Below, in pieces: positions 35,927 to 45,622 of a DNA stretch of 64,000 nucleotides. Numbering within the stretch: the stretch's first letter is position 1; each line of letters begins with the position of its first letter. This DNA is from Clostridiaceae bacterium (GTDB lineage Bacteria; Bacillota; Clostridia; Acetivibrionales; Acetivibrionaceae): the NCBI GenBank assembly GCA_012519925.1, contig JAAYPF010000116.1, forward strand, positions 1 to 64,000, given 5' to 3'. The notes below the pieces were generated by a model, which did no database searches, was not told the DNA's origin, and saw only the letters and a list, made by a program, of their open reading frames with translations. The translations under genes and the position numbers were made by a program.

Positions 35927-36727
35927 TTAGTTTGCTCTCAAACCAAATAGTTTTTTAATTTTAAACATAAATCCTTCGTCGCTTTCAAGATTGATAATAG
36001 GAACATTTTCGCCAAGTATTCTGCGTGTCATACTTCTATAAGCCTCTCCTGCAAGAGACTTATTATCTGTAACAGCCGGTTCACCTCTGTTTGTAGATAC
36101 AATTATCTTTTCATCATCGGGAACTACTCCTATTAGGTCGATAGCAAGTATATCAATAATGTCGTCAATTGACATCATGTCTCCGCGTTTTACCATATCA
36201 TGTCTAACTCTGTTGATAAGCAATTTGGGATTTCTCAACTCATTAGCTTCGAGTAACCCTATAATCCTATCTGCATCTCTTACTGCTGAAACTTCAGGTG
36301 TAGTAACAACTATAGCCCTGTCTGCACCAGCAATGGCATTCTTAAAGCCCTGCTCTATACCAGCGGGACAATCTACCAAAATAAAATCAAACTCCTCTCT
36401 CAAATCATTTGTTAATTTGGTCATTTGTTCGGGAGACACTGACGATTTGTCTCTTGTCTGGGCAGCAGGCAGTAAATGAAGACCGTCATATCTCTTATCC
36501 TTTATCAAAGCCTGTTTTACTCTGCAAGTCCCTTCAATTACGTCAACAAGATCATATACAATTCTGTTCTCCAACCCCATAACTACATCTAGATTTCTAA
36601 GTCCTATATCCGTATCAAGCAAAACAACTCTTTTACCTTGAAGTGCCAATCCTGTACCAATATTAGCAGTCGTTGTAGTTTTTCCTACACCGCCTTTGCC
36701 TGAAGTTATTACAATAACCTCTCCCAT
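35927..36727 (-). CDS. minD: Septum site-determining ATPase MinD
   Basis: A 266-aa deviant Walker ATPase that recruits MinC to the membrane. Visible are GKGGVGKTTT (about residues 10-19), DTDIGLRNLD, VDCPAGIEQG and a C-terminal amphipathic membrane-targeting helix (FMFKIKKLFGL). The ATG has GGGAGG upstream. It is separated from minC by 431 bp containing a repeat A copy, and has its own consensus-like promoter there. Confidence 0.96.
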   Translation of the reverse strand: MGEVIVITSGKGGVGKTTTTANIGTGLALQGKRVVLLDTDIGLRNLDVVMGLENRIVYDLVDVIEGTCRVKQALIKDKRYDGLHLLPAAQTRDKSSVSPEQMTKLTNDLREEFDFILVDCPAGIEQGFKNAIAGADRAIVVTTPEVSAVRDADRIIGLLEANELRNPKLLINRVRHDMVKRGDMMSIDDIIDILAIDLIGVVPDDEKIIVSTNRGEPAVTDNKSLAGEAYRSMTRRILGENVPIINLESDEGFMFKIKKLFGLRAN

Positions 36728-36912
36728 ATTTGTGCCTACCTCCCGACATAGATTCAGAAAAATGCTATTTCATTGTAAAAAAACAGCTATTTTTTTAATA
36801 AATTTCATTTGAATAAGATGTATTAAAATAAGTACATCAGTATAAAAAACAATTTTGTATTATGTTAAATAAATACATGTTGTATATAAATTCAATTTTT
36901 ATCATTAATAAC

Positions 36913-36941
36913 ACTATATATTTCTTTTAGTCATTTGTCAA
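36913..36941 (-). promoter_or_regulatory. Sigma-A promoter upstream of minD
   Basis: TTGACA (36941-36936) and TATAGT (36918-36913) with 17 bp between them on the minus strand, about 185 bp before the minD start and downstream of the repeat A copy. It gives minDE transcription independent of minC. Confidence 0.75.
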
Positions 36942-37005
36942 TTGTTCATTATATAGTACATTTGAATTATATGAATTTTTTTAGGTATTTTATCAAAAAA
37001 TATTA

Positions 37006-37158
37006 GATTATTCCAAAAAAACAACTGTTCAAAGGATGTTTAATAAAAAGCCGATTTATATTTTTGCATTACAAAATAATGTTCCTCTATTTGAAGCTTT
37101 ATAGCTTCATTATTCGATTGAAACCATATATATTGAATAATGATTTTTTTAAAACACC
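37006..37158. repeat. Repeat A, copy 6 (full length), abutting the minC stop
   Basis: A 153-bp element flanked by TTA on both sides. The right-hand TTA (37159-37161) is the minC stop codon read on the minus strand. It begins GATTATTCCAAAAAAACAAC, ends TTTTTTAAAACACC, and shares the inner AAAATAATGTTCCT and GAAGCTTTATAGCTTC segments with copy 2. Confidence 0.85.
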
Positions 37159-37839
37159 TTATCTTGCGGGTAGATAGCTCTCAATGTACACAATATCATC
37201 CTTAATATATGCTAGTTCTGGTACAAACTGTCCGCTAGTATCCTTTTCGTCAGGAGAGCGTGTTATAACATCTGCAATCCTTAATTGAGTAGGCTGAAGA
37301 TTAAGAGCTACAACAATCGCTTGTTTATTTCCATTAGCTCCCGCATGTACTATCCCCCTTAAGGATCCCATTACAACTACATTTCCCATGGCAACTATTT
37401 CCGCTCCAGGATTAACATCACCTATCACTACAATATTTCCATCAAAATTGATAAGCTGCCCTGACCTTACAGTACCTCTATAAAATTTGGTTATTCCTTC
37501 TTCTAATCCTTTAAAATAGAAATTACTCATCCGAATCTTTGCATGTGGCTGAGGCACTGGCTCTACTTCTTGCTTAATAGGTTCTTCCATATCCATCTCA
37601 ATACCAGTTATTTCTGCTCCACTTTTTGTTTGAAGCAGCTGAAATACTTTTTCTTCTTCAGCAGAGGATAGCTTTTTACCACGGTACTTTACCATAAGCT
37701 TTGCACCCCTAAAAAACTTTCCTGCCGACAGGATTTTCCCCTCCATTTGACTCAATATCTCATCAAAGTCTACTTCTTCTTTCATAATAATAGTTAGACA
37801 GTTTAATGAACCTTTAAAAACCACACTGCCTTCATTCAT
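37159..37839 (-). CDS. minC: Septum formation inhibitor MinC
   Basis: A 226-aa FtsZ antagonist. N-terminal domain about residues 1-105 (VVFKGSLNCLTIIMKEE, FFRGAKLMVKYRGK), C-terminal beta-helix about 120-226 (YRGTVRSGQLINFDGNIVVIGDVNPGAEIVAMGNVVVMG), the hallmark MinC fold. The ATG at 37839 has a modest AGGT site. It follows mrdA and precedes minD, from which it is separated by repeat A. Its TAA stop coincides with the repeat A flanking triplet. Confidence 0.94.
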   Translation of the reverse strand: MNEGSVVFKGSLNCLTIIMKEEVDFDEILSQMEGKILSAGKFFRGAKLMVKYRGKKLSSAEEEKVFQLLQTKSGAEITGIEMDMEEPIKQEVEPVPQPHAKIRMSNFYFKGLEEGITKFYRGTVRSGQLINFDGNIVVIGDVNPGAEIVAMGNVVVMGSLRGIVHAGANGNKQAIVVALNLQPTQLRIADVITRSPDEKDTSGQFVPELAYIKDDIVYIESYLPAR

Positions 37840-37972
37840 TTAACCTAACCCCCATTGTACTAGTATATTAGAAACAGTAAAACTAACTTCCTTGTAAGAA
37901 ACATGACTTGTAGCGATAACCTAAGAAAAAACAATCAAACTACAAAAACAGGAAGTTGTTTCTTGTTATTTC

Positions 37973-40099
37973 TTACCTTGTGAATTTTACCTCTTCTACA
38001 GCAATTTGATCATCGGTATATTTGTCACTATTTAAGCCAAAGTACTCTCTTAGCACATCCTTTGCAACTGGAATTGAGTTCTTTCCCCACACACCATGTT
38101 CAATAACCACAACTACTGCTATTTCTGGCTTTTCAGCCGGTGCATAGGCAATAAACAAGCTATTCGATGAACTTCCTTGAGATTCTTTCCCCGTTTCAGG
38201 CGTTCCGGTTTTTGATGCAACAGTAAAAGGAAAGTCTCTAAACTCAGATGCTGCAGTACCTTCAATACCAGTTGAAACCTCTATCATCCCCCTATTTATT
38301 GCCTCAATTGTTTCTTTACTAACAGGAACAGCTTCATATTCTGGCTTAGTTTCCATGACTATCGAACCATCATATCTTTTAACACTTTTTATCAAATGTG
38401 GTTTATATCTCTTTCCTCCATTTGCAAGGGTGCTAACATAACTTGCCATTTGAATCGGAGTAAACATGTTGTCAAATTGGCCTATTGCTGACTGTGCCGT
38501 ATCTGCTGGTCTCCATATATCATTCCTGCGTTCCTTTTTCGTCTCTCTATTAGCTCTTATACCCTTTGCCTCTTCATTTGGAATTTCAATTCCGGTTAGT
38601 TCTCCAAGTCCAAATAATTTAGCCCATTTATCAATTTTATCAATTCCAGTATCACGTCCAAGTATATGGAAATATATATTGCAGGAGGTAGCTAGAGCTT
38701 CTTTGAGATTTATACTTCCACAGCCTCCATATCCATTTCTATAATCCAAACAAAAGAATCTCATTCCTCCAATATCTTCATATCCTCTGTCATAAATCTT
38801 TGTATCTGGTCGTATTACACCTTCTTCAAGTGCAGCTATAGCTGTAAGAGGTTTGTAAACAGATCCTGGTGTGTATATTCCTCCAATAGCTCTGTTGAGC
38901 ATAGGTCTATTTTTCTCGTCAAACATAAACTCGCTTTTTTTCTTTTCAGCTTCCGGATCATCACATCCCGGTAGGAAAATACTCGGATCATAAGTTGGAT
39001 AACTTGCCATAGCCAAGATTTCACCGTTATTGACATCCATGGCAACAACCGCACCGGCATAAGCATCTCCAAAATTCTTCCTATTATCAGCCTTTGACCT
39101 TACTAATTCGATATTTCGTTCTAAGGATTCCATAGCAACTTTCTGAAGCCTTGAGTTGATAGTAAGATAGACATTGTTGCCCGGTATTGCCGGTTCGCTA
39201 CTGAGTTCTGAAGTAAGTCTTCCGCTTGTATCTACTTCTACTCTTTTCTTACCATTAATTCCCCTCAAGTAATTCTCCGCAGCTTTCTCAATACCTACCT
39301 TACCTATTGTGTCATTTAATTTATATCCTAAATCCCTATTAGCCGCATATTCCTCATCACTAAGCATGCCTATATAACCCAATATATGAGCAATATTAGA
39401 GGGCTCTACATATTTCCTCTCTGGTTCAATATCAATCAATACCCCAGGAAATTCATGACTCCTCTCCTCAATCTGAGCTACTGTTTTTATATCTACATCC
39501 TTTGCAATACGAAGGGGGTTAACTGCCGTATAACCCTTTATAAGCATATCATACCTTACGCACATTATTTTATAAGCTTCTTCGTCAGTATACTTCTCAT
39601 CAATACTAAATTTCTTTTCCCTGAAATATCTAAACACATCTTCTGGAGTCTTCAATAGTTCCATATCTTTCTCTTTCAAGACCATCTCAGACTTCCACTT
39701 TTCCAATGCTTTTTCCGATTTTGTCAAGTTACTGCCATATGCAATAGGATCGTATGTCAAGTATTTAATAAGACCTGACTCTAGCGAGTCACCATTGCTT
39801 TCAAAAATTCGTGCTAGTTTAAAAATCATTTCGTTTACTTGAGCTTCTTTAAGATTTGTCTTTGCCACATGAACAGTATAACCAATCCTGTTTGTAGCTA
39901 TTGGTATTCCATTGGTGTCTGCTATTATACCCCTTGAGGCAATAATCTCCCTCTCCTGAAGAAGCCTCTGTTGAGAGTTCTGGTCATTCTCTTTTCCGTT
40001 TATAATCTGAAGGTTTACCAGCTGAATCACAATTACAACAAAAACCAATAAATACATAATCCCCAGCAACACAAATCTCTCATTTGACCTTTTTTCCAT
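37973..40099 (-). CDS. mrdA: Penicillin-binding protein 2, elongasome transpeptidase
   Basis: A class B PBP for sidewall peptidoglycan. The 708-aa protein has an N-terminal TM helix (about residues 9-29), a long non-catalytic domain and a transpeptidase domain with SxxK in GSVYKPLTA (about 413), SxN in TSCN (about 470) and KTGT (about 632). The ATG follows GGTGAGG. It follows mreB-mreC-mreD in the canonical order and precedes minC. The length and motifs are complete. Confidence 0.95.
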   Translation of the reverse strand: MEKRSNERFVLLGIMYLLVFVVIVIQLVNLQIINGKENDQNSQQRLLQEREIIASRGIIADTNGIPIATNRIGYTVHVAKTNLKEAQVNEMIFKLARIFESNGDSLESGLIKYLTYDPIAYGSNLTKSEKALEKWKSEMVLKEKDMELLKTPEDVFRYFREKKFSIDEKYTDEEAYKIMCVRYDMLIKGYTAVNPLRIAKDVDIKTVAQIEERSHEFPGVLIDIEPERKYVEPSNIAHILGYIGMLSDEEYAANRDLGYKLNDTIGKVGIEKAAENYLRGINGKKRVEVDTSGRLTSELSSEPAIPGNNVYLTINSRLQKVAMESLERNIELVRSKADNRKNFGDAYAGAVVAMDVNNGEILAMASYPTYDPSIFLPGCDDPEAEKKKSEFMFDEKNRPMLNRAIGGIYTPGSVYKPLTAIAALEEGVIRPDTKIYDRGYEDIGGMRFFCLDYRNGYGGCGSINLKEALATSCNIYFHILGRDTGIDKIDKWAKLFGLGELTGIEIPNEEAKGIRANRETKKERRNDIWRPADTAQSAIGQFDNMFTPIQMASYVSTLANGGKRYKPHLIKSVKRYDGSIVMETKPEYEAVPVSKETIEAINRGMIEVSTGIEGTAASEFRDFPFTVASKTGTPETGKESQGSSSNSLFIAYAPAEKPEIAVVVVIEHGVWGKNSIPVAKDVLREYFGLNSDKYTDDQIAVEEVKFTR

Positions 40100-40137
40100 A
40101 ACCTCACCGCCAGCATAAATTTCCCAAGCTTTTTTCT

Positions 40138-40653
40138 TTAATACCTTCTGGAGTTTTTGTCATATTCCTCAAACCGAATATGCAACTTAATAACTATTAT
40201 AAATATAAATATAGAAATTACACTGTTATAAACTGCTTCAATTAGAATTATGTTCTTTATCGGGTCGACAAAATGTAGTGGTCCTCTTAAGAAGGTTGAA
40301 AAAAAGTAAACTGAATACTCATACACAAAAGTAGATACAAAAGTTAGAAAAATAGCAATAAGAACATTCTCTCTATAAAGCCTTTTATTGATTGAGCCAA
40401 TTATAAATCCTAAATAAAGCCCCATCAAAGCATAGAATCCAATAACTGTGCCTGAAACCGCATCCTGCATAAGCCCACAAAAGAAACCCACAATTGCACC
40501 TTCTGTATTATTTCTTAAGAGAGCTACAATGATAATTAGTACGATAGTAATATTTGGCTTAACACCATAAATTTTTATAGAATCTCCAAGGGTAGATTGA
40601 ATTAAAACTGATAAAAAAACAAGGATAGTATAGGCAATTATTTTTAATTTCAT
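40138..40653 (-). CDS. mreD: Rod shape-determining protein MreD
   Basis: A 171-aa multi-pass membrane protein with five hydrophobic segments, part of the elongasome with MreC and PBP2. Typical features are LSVLIQSTLGDSIKIYGVKPN near the N-terminus and GAIVGFFCGLMQDA near residue 52. The start overlaps the mreC stop by four bases (ATGA), so translation is coupled. Confidence 0.92.
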   Translation of the reverse strand: MKLKIIAYTILVFLSVLIQSTLGDSIKIYGVKPNITIVLIIIVALLRNNTEGAIVGFFCGLMQDAVSGTVIGFYALMGLYLGFIIGSINKRLYRENVLIAIFLTFVSTFVYEYSVYFFSTFLRGPLHFVDPIKNIILIEAVYNSVISIFIFIIVIKLHIRFEEYDKNSRRY

Positions 40654-41510
40654 TTGTTTTCTTCGCTCGTTTCATTATTATTGATATCTTTTTCTTTTAA
40701 AATAAATACCTCTTCGAGACGCTTGAAATCCACTGAAGGTTCAATAATAGCATACCTGTCCAATTCATTCGTTCTTTGCCTTACTTCCTTTACTCTGCCA
40801 ATAACAATCCCTTTTGGATAGATTCCTCCCACTCCCGAAGTTTCAACTTTATCACCAGCTGAAACGTCTGCATCAGCAGGTATATAACTCATAATACAAA
40901 GACCCTGGTCTTTAAGTTTTCTATCTCCTTTTACTACTACTATATCACTAGTCTTCGATAGTCTTGCACTGATAGAACTCTCTTCATCTATTATTGCAAT
41001 AACCTTTGATGACATCAGGTCTGATTGCATTACTCTTCCCACAAGCCCTCTGCTTGTTACTATCGGATAATCATTTGCTATTCCGTCCTTTGTACCTCTG
41101 TCTATGATAAAGATATCAAACCAATTACCCATATCCTTTGCTATTATGTTAGCACCAACCATTTCCATATTGTTGTATTGATCTTTAATGTCTAAAGTTC
41201 TTCTAAGTTCATCATTCTTTATTTTAAGTTCGAGAAGCTTTTCATTTTCATATACTAATTCAACTACCGTTTTCTTCAAAGACTCATTCTCTTCCCTTAA
41301 TTTATTGATATCTTCAAAATGGGCAAAAAAATCATTTATTTTTTTATCGGTAAAATTAATAAATCTTTGAAAAGGAGATAAAATAGTACTAAAAATATCT
41401 CCTACATAGTTAATTTTATTATTTTGTATAGATGATATTCCCATCACAACTAAAAGCACTATCGTAACAAATAAAAGTATAAATTTCTTGTTCTTAAAAG
41501 GACGCAACAA
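40650..41510 (-). CDS. mreC: Rod shape-determining protein MreC
   Basis: A 286-aa bitopic protein: TM helix (about residues 10-26), a coiled coil with heptad-like charge and leucine pattern (about 62-108), then the extracytoplasmic beta domain (GANIIAKDMGNWFD, PIVTSRGLVGRV, VETSGVGGIYPKGIVIG). The start is TTG at 41510 with GGGAGA upstream. It follows mreB by 17 bp and overlaps mreD by 4 bp. Confidence 0.94.
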   Translation of the reverse strand: MLRPFKNKKFILLFVTIVLLVVMGISSIQNNKINYVGDIFSTILSPFQRFINFTDKKINDFFAHFEDINKLREENESLKKTVVELVYENEKLLELKIKNDELRRTLDIKDQYNNMEMVGANIIAKDMGNWFDIFIIDRGTKDGIANDYPIVTSRGLVGRVMQSDLMSSKVIAIIDEESSISARLSKTSDIVVVKGDRKLKDQGLCIMSYIPADADVSAGDKVETSGVGGIYPKGIVIGRVKEVRQRTNELDRYAIIEPSVDFKRLEEVFILKEKDINNNETSEENK

Positions 41511-41527
41511 AATACATTATCTCCCTT

Positions 41528-42550
41528 CTATCTTAGTTTTTTAGGAGAAATAAGCACCTTTTTCAATGTTTCTATCTCTTCTAACACCTTACCCGAACCC
41601 ATTACTACACAATCAAGAGGATTTTCAGCTATAGTCACGGGCATTCCTGTCTCACCTCTAATTAATCTGTCTAGCCCACTTAGAAGTGCACCGCCTCCAG
41701 TTAGCATTATACCTCTGTCCATAATATCAGCGGCAAGTTCGGGAGGAGTTTTCTCAAGAGTGTACTTTATCGAATCAACTATTGAATTTATAGGCTCTCT
41801 TAGAGCGTCTGCAACTTCTGTTGAAGTTATTGTTATGTTTTTGGGGAGTCCAGATATGAGATCCCTTCCTCTAATTTCCATAGACTCCTCTTTAGGCTTA
41901 GGGTAAGCTGCTCCAATAGTCATTTTTATTTCTTCTGCCGTTCTTTCACCTATCATCAAATTATACTCTTTTTTTACATAATGTACAATAGATTCGTCCA
42001 ATTCATCACCAGCTATCCTTAGGGATTTGCTGGTAACAATTCCTCCGAGGGATATAACAGCCACTTCACTTGTACCTCCACCAATGTCCACGACCATACT
42101 CCCCGATGGCTCTTCAACTGGAAGGTTCGCACCAATTGCAGCTGCCATAGGCTCTTCTATTAGGTATGCCTCTTTAGCACCAGCCGCAAGGGATGCCTCC
42201 TCTACAGCTCTTTTCTCTACTTCCGTAACACCAGAAGGAACACAAATTACTACTCTAGGTTTCCCTATTACTCCCTTAGAAAAAGCCTTCTTAATAAAAT
42301 ATTTGAGCATTGCCTGCGTAATATCAAAATCAGCTATAACACCGTCCTTCATTGGTCTAATCGCTATTATGTTCCCCGGCGTTCTCCCAATCATTTCCTT
42401 TGCAGCATCACCTACTGCAAGGATATCGTTTGACTTTTTATTTATTGCAACAACAGAGGGTTCCCTAACTACAATACCCTTTCCTTTTAAGTGTACCAAT
42501 GTATTGGCCGTTCCTAAATCTATGCCAATGTCTCTAGAAAATATACTCAT
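41528..42550 (-). CDS. mreB: Actin-like rod shape protein MreB
   Basis: A 340-aa actin-family ATPase that guides sidewall synthesis. Phosphate 1 motif [13 protein letters not shown] (about residues 6-18), phosphate 2 [13 protein letters not shown] (about 153-165), adenosine motif [12 protein letters not shown] (about 283-294). The ATG has GAGAGGAG upstream. It leads mreB-mreC-mreD-mrdA-minC, about 100 bp after maf. Confidence 0.96.
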   Translation of the reverse strand: MSIFSRDIGIDLGTANTLVHLKGKGIVVREPSVVAINKKSNDILAVGDAAKEMIGRTPGNIIAIRPMKDGVIADFDITQAMLKYFIKKAFSKGVIGKPRVVICVPSGVTEVEKRAVEEASLAAGAKEAYLIEEPMAAAIGANLPVEEPSGSMVVDIGGGTSEVAVISLGGIVTSKSLRIAGDELDESIVHYVKKEYNLMIGERTAEEIKMTIGAAYPKPKEESMEIRGRDLISGLPKNITITSTEVADALREPINSIVDSIKYTLEKTPPELAADIMDRGIMLTGGGALLSGLDRLIRGETGMPVTIAENPLDCVVMGSGKVLEEIETLKKVLISPKKLR

Positions 42551-42648
42551 TAAAAAATTCTCCTCTCAACCTGTTTTACAGATTTCCCTGTTAGCCGGCA
42601 CTTCACAACAAATTAATACATAGATATTAACGTGTCATAAAATTCGCC

Positions 42649-43233
42649 TTACTTTAATACATACACTTCAAAATTCTTTAAAACATCACAAAGCTTTGAA
42701 ATAGGTAAACCTACTACGTTAAAGTAGCAGCCTTCAATTCTATCAATAAGTACAGCCCCCAGACCTTGTATGCCATAGGCACCGGCTTTATCTAAGGGCT
42801 CTCCCGAGTCTATATAGGCATTAATTACATCATCCTTTAATTCTTTCATCTTAACTCGAGTCGTTTCAATGCTCTTATCATATCTAAAACTGTTAATATC
42901 AATAACAGCTACGCCTGTCATAACTTCGTGCCAACTTCCGCTAAGGCTTTTAAGCATATTAAAGGCATCCTCTTTATCCCGTGGCTTACCTAAAATTGTG
43001 CCCTCCCGAACTACAACCGTATCGGCTCCAATTACTATAGTCTCTCTATTCAAACTTGAATCTTCAGCTACTACCCTTGCCTTTTCAAAGGCAAGATGCT
43101 GAACAAGTTCCGATGCCTTAAGTCCTCTAGAATTACTCTCATCAACGTCCGACGTCTTTATAACAAAATCCAATCCCAATTGTTTAAGTAATTCAGACCT
43201 TCTTGGCGATTGGGATGCAAGCACAATTTGCAT
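42649..43233 (-). CDS. maf: Maf-family nucleoside triphosphate pyrophosphatase
   Basis: A house-cleaning dTTP/UTP pyrophosphatase; Maf also inhibits septation in Bacillus. The 194-aa protein shows QIVLASQSPRRSELL (residues 2-16), VIGADTVV (about 69-76) and GKPRDKEDA (about 84-92) and ends GLPISKLCDVL. Adjacent ATGs at 43236 and 43233 both fit GGGGTG; the second gives the usual start. The maf-mreBCD neighbourhood is conserved in Firmicutes. Confidence 0.93.
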   Translation of the reverse strand: MQIVLASQSPRRSELLKQLGLDFVIKTSDVDESNSRGLKASELVQHLAFEKARVVAEDSSLNRETIVIGADTVVVREGTILGKPRDKEDAFNMLKSLSGSWHEVMTGVAVIDINSFRYDKSIETTRVKMKELKDDVINAYIDSGEPLDKAGAYGIQGLGAVLIDRIEGCYFNVVGLPISKLCDVLKNFEVYVLK

Positions 43234-43457
43234 CATTTTCACCCCATATTAAATGCACTTATTTTTATCATAACTATTATACCCATACCATGTACCCTTT
43301 TTCAACAAAATATAATTATTTTGCCGAACTTTTTACAATTTTCATTCCAAAAAATGACTTAAAAATCATCTTCCAAAAATCTTGAATTTTTCAACTCAAA
43401 GTTTTTATTTGTCATGCTTAAGTATAGTATGCAATTTTCTTCCTGTCCTAATACATT

Positions 43458-44390
43458 TTATTGCTTGTAATTATCCGTAACTTGTTTATTAGTCTCCAGA
43501 TTTTTACTTTCTACAAACTCTGGGGCTAACAAATTCCCTTTTATCTTAGGTACAACAGAATTTAAGTTATCAATTATTTTACTCATTTCACCAACAGTAA
43601 GCTCATTTATCTCCTTCTCTTTAAAGCCCATTTCTTTCAAAATACCCTTTATCACTACACTACTTTCGGAATCGAGCCCCAAGTTTTTTAATTTCTGCTT
43701 AAGATAATTAATTTGTCTCACAGTTGCCATCTTTTTATTTGGTATATTTTCCTTTTTTACTTCTTGATCTTTTTGAATCCTGCTCTCTACCATACTAAAT
43801 TCTTCATCTAGCATTCTTGCTTCTTCAGGATATAACCAATCGTTTTCACCCATCAGCTTCCTGATAATTCTGTCACAAGCACCTGTTATAGTCTTTTCCA
43901 AACCAAATTCCTTATCCTCAAGAAGTTCCTTTCCTATATCAAACAATTCCCAATCACTCAGTGAAAAATTCGGATTCTCTTTTATTTTTGGTCTTCTATT
44001 ATGATAAATAGTCTTCCCATTTTCATCTTTAACCATATTTCTATTTTCAATTTTTTGAGCAAGATACTTTTGAAACCTGTTAAAATAATCAATTTGCTTC
44101 CCGTCAACAATTATCTGTCCAGAAGATATGTCACTTCCTTGAACTTTAATAACAAAAGCAGGAAGTGCAATTTCACCAATTCCAGGGAATTGTGCACTTT
44201 TTTCAGTCAACTTAACAATATCTATATCTTCAATTGAAATACCTTTCTCCTTTGCTTTCTTAAAAAGTCCTTCTGCCTTCATTCTCAATTCTCCACCAAT
44301 TCCCTTATAATAATCCTTATCCTTGCTATATACAATCTCCTGAGGTGTCTCCTTATTTAAATTCTCCGTTGCATTCATTTCAGAAGTCAT
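43458..44390 (-). CDS. Unrecognised 310-aa protein, charged, two-part
   Basis: I do not recognise this family. There is no signal peptide or membrane segment. Part one (about residues 30-135) is compact: MKAEGLFKKAKEKGIS, then EKSAQFPGIGEIALPAFVIK and VDGKQIDYFNRFQKYLAQKI. After a linker, part two (about 215-280) reads ATVRQINYLKQKLKNLG and later INELTVGEMSKIIDNL, a helical pattern (T-x-x-Q-I...L-T-x-x-E-x-S-x-x-I-D) often found at the ends of phage and DNA-metabolism proteins. The ATG has AGGAGA upstream. It stands between maf and mecA. A nucleic-acid role is a guess. Confidence 0.6.
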   Translation of the reverse strand: MTSEMNATENLNKETPQEIVYSKDKDYYKGIGGELRMKAEGLFKKAKEKGISIEDIDIVKLTEKSAQFPGIGEIALPAFVIKVQGSDISSGQIIVDGKQIDYFNRFQKYLAQKIENRNMVKDENGKTIYHNRRPKIKENPNFSLSDWELFDIGKELLEDKEFGLEKTITGACDRIIRKLMGENDWLYPEEARMLDEEFSMVESRIQKDQEVKKENIPNKKMATVRQINYLKQKLKNLGLDSESSVVIKGILKEMGFKEKEINELTVGEMSKIIDNLNSVVPKIKGNLLAPEFVESKNLETNKQVTDNYKQ

Positions 44391-44679
44391 TTTACCATCT
44401 CCTATGTTTTTATATACATTATTATTAGTTATTTCTATAGAATCTAAATTGGTTTATATTTCTTAAAAGCCCATTAAAAAATACACATTTATTTTTTCCT
44501 CAATTATTGTTTTACTTTAATTGCTTTCGTTTTTCTCTGTTTTTTAGGAAATAAATAGTGTTTATAAAAAAAGTGTTTATAAAATATAGGAATTTTCCGA
44601 TTAATATAATGAATCTTTAGGTTTTCATATTATTTGCACAATATTTATATTTAATTGCCTTTTGTTAATTTTTTTATAC
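44391..44679. other. Divergent spacer without a gene
   Basis: AT-rich DNA between the 310-aa protein (minus) and mecA (plus). Apart from the mecA promoter region I see no ORF, repeat or structured RNA. Confidence 0.5.
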
Positions 44680-44708
44680 TTCTCATTTTGTTATATAGGA
44701 AGTATAAT
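44680..44708 (+). promoter_or_regulatory. Probable promoter of mecA
   Basis: TATAAT at 44703-44708 with TTCTCA 17 bp upstream, 45 bp before the ATG. The -10 is strong and the -35 has four of six matches. Confidence 0.5.
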
Positions 44709-44753
44709 ATAATATAGGTAGACAATTATGTAAATGATTGATGGTGATAAGAG

Positions 44754-45380
44754 ATGAAAATAGAAAAAATTAACGATAACAAAATTAAAGTTACAATTAC
44801 ATTAAGCGATTTACAGGAGCGAAATATAGACTTTGAAGCTCTTAACTATAATTCTCCTGCCACCCAGGAATTGTTTTGGGATATGATGGAACAGGCTGAA
44901 ATTCAGTTTGGTTTTAACACCTCTGAATCACAGCTCGCTATTGAGGCATCACCGGATGAATGTGACGGCTTTGTTATATTTATAACCAAACTTGATGACG
45001 ATGGAGATTTTGAATCCATTCAAAAGTATATTAAAAATAGATTTAAGAGATCCGACTTAAGAGTAAAAAAGAAAAGTCGTAAGGTATGTTCATCTATTGT
45101 AATATACTCTTTTGAAGACCTTGAGCACCTTATAAGCTTGTGTAGCACGCTAAAAAGTATATATACCGGTGAAAGTTCATTGTATAAGCTAAAAAGCACC
45201 TATTATATGGTACTTACCAAAAATACCTTCTCAGTAGATAATGTTAAATATTTTGAATCTTTACTTAATGAGTACGGAAAGAAAGTGTCAAACACTGCTT
45301 ATTATGAAGGTTATTTAGAAGAGCATGCACAAAAAATAGCTGAATTTAATGCTTTAGAAATTATTTCCTCTTATTTCTAA
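44754..45380 (+). CDS. mecA: MecA-type ClpC adaptor protein
   Basis: A 208-aa adaptor with an N-terminal substrate-binding part (KIEKINDNKIKVTITLSDLQERNID, residues 2-26), an acidic low-complexity linker (KLDDDGDFES) and a C-terminal ClpC-binding domain (about 110-208, with SFEDLEHLISLC and YYEGYLEEHA). In Bacillus MecA brings ComK and other targets to ClpCP. The ATG follows GGTGATAAGAG. Monocistronic with its own promoter and terminator. Confidence 0.9.
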   Translation: MKIEKINDNKIKVTITLSDLQERNIDFEALNYNSPATQELFWDMMEQAEIQFGFNTSESQLAIEASPDECDGFVIFITKLDDDGDFESIQKYIKNRFKRSDLRVKKKSRKVCSSIVIYSFEDLEHLISLCSTLKSIYTGESSLYKLKSTYYMVLTKNTFSVDNVKYFESLLNEYGKKVSNTAYYEGYLEEHAQKIAEFNALEIISSYF

Positions 45381-45425
45381 CTAAATTTCAATAAGTCTAT
45401 TATTAACGCAACCCTTTATAAGAAT

Positions 45426-45475
45426 TTAAAAATCTCGAAAGTAATATTTTGATTTTTACTTCGAGATTTTTATTT
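45426..45475 (+). terminator. Terminator of mecA
   Basis: A hairpin with arms AAATCTCGAAAGTAA and TTACTTCGAGATTT (one bulge) followed by TTTTATTTATT, 50 bp after the stop. A repeat B unit starts immediately after the T-rich tail. Confidence 0.8.
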
Positions 45476-45476
45476 A

Positions 45477-45541
45477 TTATGCTTCTTTCGAACGAAGTGA
45501 AATAGGCAAAAACGAAGGGGCTCGATGCATCTTCGTTTTTA
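45477..45541 (+). repeat. Repeat B, copy 4, behind the mecA terminator
   Basis: It reads GCTTCTTTCGAACGAAGTG, then a second hairpin with arms AAAAACGAAG and CTTCGTTTTT around GGGCTCGATG, in the same orientation as mecA. It starts directly after the mecA terminator tail. Confidence 0.8.
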
Positions 45542-45570
45542 TTAATAAACATATAGTTCCACCTCATTAA

Positions 45571-45622
45571 AACAATCTTTTTTCAACCATCCATTGACCA
45601 CTTCTTTTTATGATCACCTAAA
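45571..45622. repeat. Repeat A fragment (inverted)
   Basis: Read in reverse this is TTTAGGTGATCATAAAAAG then TGGTCAATGGATGGTTG, matching about 50 bp of the left end of copy 2. The other end is lost or replaced by the neighbouring repeat B unit. It lies in the 395-bp gap between mecA and the 181-aa gene. Confidence 0.55.
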
